A stretch of DNA of 64,000 nt from KK5 sp034043675 (GTDB lineage Bacteria; Pseudomonadota; Gammaproteobacteria; Burkholderiales; Burkholderiaceae_C): assembly GCF_034043675.1 (NCBI RefSeq), contig NZ_JAXCLA010000001.1, positions 62,001-126,000 of the forward strand, in the 5' to 3' direction. Shown one piece after another: positions 60,742 to 64,000 of this stretch. The translations under genes and the position numbers were made by a program. Each line of letters opens with the position of its first letter. Within the stretch, counting starts at the first letter, position 1. The notes beneath the pieces were generated by a model. The model had not been told where the DNA came from. It saw only the letters and a program-made list of their open reading frames with translations, and did no database searches.

Positions 60742-63072
60742 ATGCAACGACAAGAGAAATTCCCCCTGCGCGCGCTCGCCTGCGCCGCCGCATCGCTGTT
60801 CGCCCCTTACGTATTCGCTGCCGACGACGGCGCCGCCGCACCGGTCCGCCAACTGGGCCTGGTCACCATCGAGGGCAACGGCGCCCCCAGCTCGCTGCCG
60901 ACCAATCTGCCGACAACGATCGAAGGCATCAGCGGCGCCGAGATCGAGCGCAGCATCAATGCGAACGACGCCGAAGACGCGCTCAAGTACCTGCCCAGCC
61001 TGCTGGTGCGCAAGCGCTACGACGGCGACTACAACCACGCGGTTCTCTCCACCCGCGCGTCCGGCACCGGCAACAGCGCCCGCTCGCTGGTCTTCGCCGA
61101 CGGCATCCTGCTGTCCAACCTGCTGGGCAACGGCGCGACCTTCGCGCCGCGCTGGGGCCTCGTCACGCCAGAGGAGATCGAGCGCGTGGATGTGCTCTAC
61201 GGCCCGTTCTCGGCCGCCTATGCCGGCAACTCGGTCGGTGCCGTCGTCGACTACCAGACGCGCATGCCCCGCGCCTTCGAGGCGCACGTCAAGGCCAGCA
61301 TCGAACGCCAGCCCTTCGATCTCTACGGCGCGCACGACACCTACGGCAGCCACTCGCTGAGCGCCTCGCTGGGCGACCGCGCCGGCGCCCTGAGCTGGTG
61401 GATCAACGTCAACCGGCTCGACAGCGACGGCCAGCCGCTGAGCTTCGTCACCAAGCCAGTTTCGACGACGGCCTACACCGGCTCCACGCCCGTCACCGGC
61501 GCGGTCGATGGCGCAGACAAGAGCAACGTCCCCTGGAAGATCCTCGGCACCACCACGCAGTACGACACGGTGCAGGACCACGCGAAGATCAAGCTCGCCT
61601 ACGACATCGCCCCGGCGCTGCGCGCCAGCCTGACACTGGGCCTGTGGCGCAACGACTCCGCGGGCTCGCCGCAAAGCTGGCTGCGCGACGCCGCCGGCAA
61701 CGCCGTCTACAGCGGCAGCGTCGGCATAGCCGGCAAGGCCTACACGCTGGCCGCCACCGATTTCGGTATCAGCCGCGAGGCGCTGGAGCACCGGATGGCC
61801 GGCATCTCGCTGAAGCAGAACGCGCACGGCGTGTTCGACTGGGAACTCACCGCCAGCGCCTACGACTATGCGAAGGACCAGGCGCGCACGGCGCTCGTCG
61901 CACCGCCGGTGGCGACTACGACCGGTGGCGCCGGCCGCCTCACCGACCTCGCCGGCACCGGCTGGACCACGCTCGCCGCACGCGGCGTGCTCCGCCCCGA
62001 GGGCAGCGCACACACGCTGGACTTCGGCGCCCAGCTCGATCGCTACCGCTACCGCCAGCGCGTCTCCAACACCGCCGATTGGGACGATGGCACGCCCACC
62101 AGCCTGTTCACCGCCTTCGGCGGCGACACCGCGCTGACCAGCCTCTATGCGCAGGACAGCTGGAGCCTGCCGGCCTCCGGCATCAAGACGATGCTGGGCC
62201 TGCGCGCCGAGCACTGGCAGGCCGACAGCGGCAGCAAGACCGCGTCCGACGGCCGCACCGTCGGCTTCGCCTCGCGCAGCGAGACCGACCTGTCGCCCAA
62301 GGCCGCCATCGGCTGGCAGGCGGGGCAAGACCTGGCCCTGAAGCTGTCCACCGGCCGGGCCGTGCGTTACCCGACCGCCACCGAGCTGTACCAGGGCGGC
62401 CTCAGCAGCAGTGGCGCCTACGTGCCCGGCGACCCGGTCACCAACCCCGACCTGCGGCCCGAGAAAGGCTGGACGACCGAGCTGGCCGCGCTGTGGAACA
62501 TGAGCGGCCAGCAACTGCGCCTGAGCCTGTTCCGCGAGGACACGCGCGACGCGCTGTACTCGCAGTCCACCGTCGTCGGCACGCAGACGGTCGCCAGCGT
62601 GCAGAACATCGGCCGCATCGTCACCAACGGCGTCGAGGCCGTGCTGCAGGCGAGCGACCTGGGCGCCCGCGGCTTCGACCTCAGCGCCTCGCTGACCTAC
62701 GCCGATTCGACGATCCGTTCCAACGACGGCTTCGTCGCCGTGCCCGGCGACACGATCGGCAAGCAGCAGCCACGCGTTCCGCGCTGGCGCGCCTCGCTGC
62801 TGGCCAGCTACGCCATCACGCCGGACCTCGACGCCAGCTTCGGCGCCCGCTACTCGGGCCGCCAGTACGGCACGCTGAACAACAGCGACCCGAACGGCTT
62901 CGCCTACATGGGCTTCTCGAAGTTCTTCACCACCGACGTGCGCGTGCACTGGCGCATCGACCGCCAATGGAGCCTGGCCGCCGGCATCGACAACCTGAAC
63001 AACTACCGCTACTGGGCCTTCCACCCCTATCCGCAGCGCAGCTACAACGCCGAGCTGCGCTTCGACCTCTGA
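60742..63072 (+). CDS. TonB-dependent receptor, probably copper uptake
   Basis: A 776-residue outer-membrane receptor with a signal peptide (LACAAASLFAPYVFA). The TonB-box-like segment is LVTIEGNG. The plug is at about 55-165 (EIERSINANDAEDALKYLPSLLVRKRYDGDYNHAVLSTRASGT, IERVDVLYGPFSAAYAGNSVGAVVDYQT), and the barrel ends in AELRFDL. It keeps PDLRPEKGWTTELAALW. The neighbours are DUF2946 and DUF1775 (YcnI), a set associated with copper acquisition; copper is therefore the likely ligand, by context only. ATG 60742 (MQRQEKFPL) is chosen over upstream frame. Confidence 0.9.
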   Translation: MQRQEKFPLRALACAAASLFAPYVFAADDGAAAPVRQLGLVTIEGNGAPSSLPTNLPTTIEGISGAEIERSINANDAEDALKYLPSLLVRKRYDGDYNHAVLSTRASGTGNSARSLVFADGILLSNLLGNGATFAPRWGLVTPEEIERVDVLYGPFSAAYAGNSVGAVVDYQTRMPRAFEAHVKASIERQPFDLYGAHDTYGSHSLSASLGDRAGALSWWINVNRLDSDGQPLSFVTKPVSTTAYTGSTPVTGAVDGADKSNVPWKILGTTTQYDTVQDHAKIKLAYDIAPALRASLTLGLWRNDSAGSPQSWLRDAAGNAVYSGSVGIAGKAYTLAATDFGISREALEHRMAGISLKQNAHGVFDWELTASAYDYAKDQARTALVAPPVATTTGGAGRLTDLAGTGWTTLAARGVLRPEGSAHTLDFGAQLDRYRYRQRVSNTADWDDGTPTSLFTAFGGDTALTSLYAQDSWSLPASGIKTMLGLRAEHWQADSGSKTASDGRTVGFASRSETDLSPKAAIGWQAGQDLALKLSTGRAVRYPTATELYQGGLSSSGAYVPGDPVTNPDLRPEKGWTTELAALWNMSGQQLRLSLFREDTRDALYSQSTVVGTQTVASVQNIGRIVTNGVEAVLQASDLGARGFDLSASLTYADSTIRSNDGFVAVPGDTIGKQQPRVPRWRASLLASYAITPDLDASFGARYSGRQYGTLNNSDPNGFAYMGFSKFFTTDVRVHWRIDRQWSLAAGIDNLNNYRYWAFHPYPQRSYNAELRFDL

Positions 63073-63082
63073 GGAGCACACG

Positions 63083-63580
63083 ATGACCAAGCAACAGATC
63101 CTGGGCCTCGCCCTGCTCGCCGCCACCGCCGCGCAGGCCCACGTCACGCTGGACCAGGGCGAGGCGCCCGCCGGCTCGTCCTACAAAGCCGTGTTCAAGG
63201 TCGGCCACGGCTGCGAAGGCGGCCTCGCCACCCGGCAGATCACCGTCACGCCGCCACCCGGCCTGCGCAATGCCAAGCCGATGCCCAAGGCCGGCTGGAC
63301 GCTCGCCATCGCAGCGAACGGCGACATCAGCTGGACGGCCCGGACGGAAGCCGACTACCTGCAGGACGCCTGGTACGACGAGTTCACGATCCGCACCACG
63401 CTGCCCGAGGAGCCGGGCGTGCTGTGGTTCAAGGTGCGGCAAGGCTGCGTCGGCGGCGAGGCCAACTGGGCCGACGTACCGCCTGCCGGCAGCGACAGCC
63501 CCAAGGGCCTGAAGCAGCCGGCAGCGCGGCTGCTCGTCACGCCGCGCGCGGCGGCGATGCCGGAGGGGCATCACCACTGA
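63083..63580 (+). CDS. YcnI/DUF1775 copper-binding periplasmic protein
   Basis: A 165-residue protein with a signal peptide (ILGLALLAATAAQA) directly followed by His (AHVTLDQGEAPAGSSYKAVFKVGHGCEG), the His at the mature N-terminus expected of the YcnI family and forming a metal-binding site. Other marks are PPGLRNAKPMPKAGW, DISWTART, and WFKVRQGC. It ends with a short His tail (EGHHH). It is 10 bases after the TonB receptor gene. A role in copper handling in the periplasm is inferred from family and context. Confidence 0.9.
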   Translation: MTKQQILGLALLAATAAQAHVTLDQGEAPAGSSYKAVFKVGHGCEGGLATRQITVTPPPGLRNAKPMPKAGWTLAIAANGDISWTARTEADYLQDAWYDEFTIRTTLPEEPGVLWFKVRQGCVGGEANWADVPPAGSDSPKGLKQPAARLLVTPRAAAMPEGHHH

Positions 63581-63622
63581 TAGCCCTCGTCGTTCAGGGC
63601 CGCGCGCGAGCTTGCGGCGGGC

Positions 63623-64000
63623 TCAGCCGCAGCCTCTCCTTCGCAACTGGTTGTACTCGAAGGCAAGAATGATGGGGCCGGACATGGCCAGCGGGATGAG
63701 CAGGTACAGCAGTCGCCAGACCAGCAGTGCGGCCATCACCGAGGTCGCACCGATGTCCGGCATCAGTGCCAGGAACACGGCCTCCATCACGCCGACCCCT
63801 CCGGGGACCTGCGCCACCAGCCCGACGGTGAAGGAGATCAGGAATGCACCGAGCACAACCGGGAAGCCCGGGTTGCCGCTGTGCGGCAGCGCGAAGAAGA
63901 CGATCGCCGCTGCCGCCAGCAGTTCGATCGGCCCGGCGATCGTCTGCCTGGCGACTACGCCCGGGCTCGGATACGAGATCTCGATGCGACCGATACGCAG
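63623..64000 (-). CDS. YbhN/LPG-synthase-like membrane protein, N-terminus outside window
   Basis: The frame is open from the right edge to a TGA at 63623-63625, giving 125 residues of C-terminal sequence. It has several hydrophobic helices and the family segment VGLVAQVPGGVGVMEAVFLALMPD, typical of the lysylphosphatidylglycerol synthase transmembrane/UPF0104 (YbhN) group, then SVMAALLVWRLLYLLIPLAMSGPIILAFEYNQL. The start lies beyond 64000. The GTG at 63856 is internal and not a start. It converges with the YcnI gene. Confidence 0.82.
   Translation of the reverse strand: MRIGRIEISYPSPGVVARQTIAGPIELLAAAAIVFFALPHSGNPGFPVVLGAFLISFTVGLVAQVPGGVGVMEAVFLALMPDIGATSVMAALLVWRLLYLLIPLAMSGPIILAFEYNQLRRRGCG

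Noticed and set aside
63623..63856. A short complete gene starting at GTG 63856
   Set aside because: The frame stays open to the window edge with membrane-like sequence, so the GTG is internal to a longer partial gene.

Overview
The window is GC-rich, gene-dense chromosomal DNA. Gene content points to a beta-proteobacterium of the order Burkholderiales, most like the Leptothrix/Roseateles/Ideonella group: PEP-CTERM exported proteins, an S53 sedolisin, a TPP-riboswitch thiCOSGE operon, a beta-type purine catabolism cluster with membrane urate hydroxylase, and DUF1275, DUF4142 and DUF2946 proteins. The genus is an inference from gene content. I see no phage, insertion sequence, CRISPR array or plasmid function, so this looks like core and shell chromosome.

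Layout, left to right. 1-230: two tandem tRNA-Asn(GTT) genes, each followed by a terminator; the first is cut by the window edge. 400-2300: a His-rich secreted protein, a DUF1275 membrane protein and an unknown secreted protein. 2353-9747: four PEP-CTERM proteins, a BTAD-type regulator and a secreted S53 peptidase, all on the minus strand. 10107-12758: a winged-helix/Ser-Thr kinase/TPR fusion. 12910-14237: two unknown envelope proteins. 14252-18465: a TetR regulator divergent from a translationally coupled M19 dipeptidase-amidohydrolase-RidA operon. 18458-19515: a membrane protein and a DUF4142 protein. 19579-24684: thiCOSGE behind a TPP riboswitch. 24731-26748: a TetR/MFS divergent pair. 27073-31721: a TonB receptor, a small membrane protein, and an SDR/AraC pair.

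The largest functional block is purine catabolism, 31744-56905. A minus-strand operon of about 8 kb encodes a LysR regulator, guanine deaminase, a BMP-type ABC importer (ATPase, two permeases, lipoprotein) and a Tsx-like outer-membrane channel. Divergent from it are xdhA and xdhB. After a break of four apparently unrelated genes (P450, SDR, amidase, GST) come urate hydroxylase PuuD, a chemoreceptor, xdhC and HIU hydrolase. Divergent from these is a coupled operon: GntR/FCD regulator, PuuE allantoinase, an OHCU decarboxylase-allantoate amidohydrolase fusion, an M20 hydrolase and a cupin. Together they give guanine > xanthine > urate > HIU > OHCU > allantoin > allantoate > ureido intermediates. 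The palindrome TGTATACA occurs in three control regions of this block (39801, 48791, 51734), so I infer that the GntR protein controls it as one regulon.

56875-60244 is a metE/metR divergent pair. 60294-63580 holds DUF2946, a TonB receptor and a YcnI/DUF1775 protein, probably for copper uptake. A partial YbhN/LPG-synthase-like membrane protein runs off the right edge.
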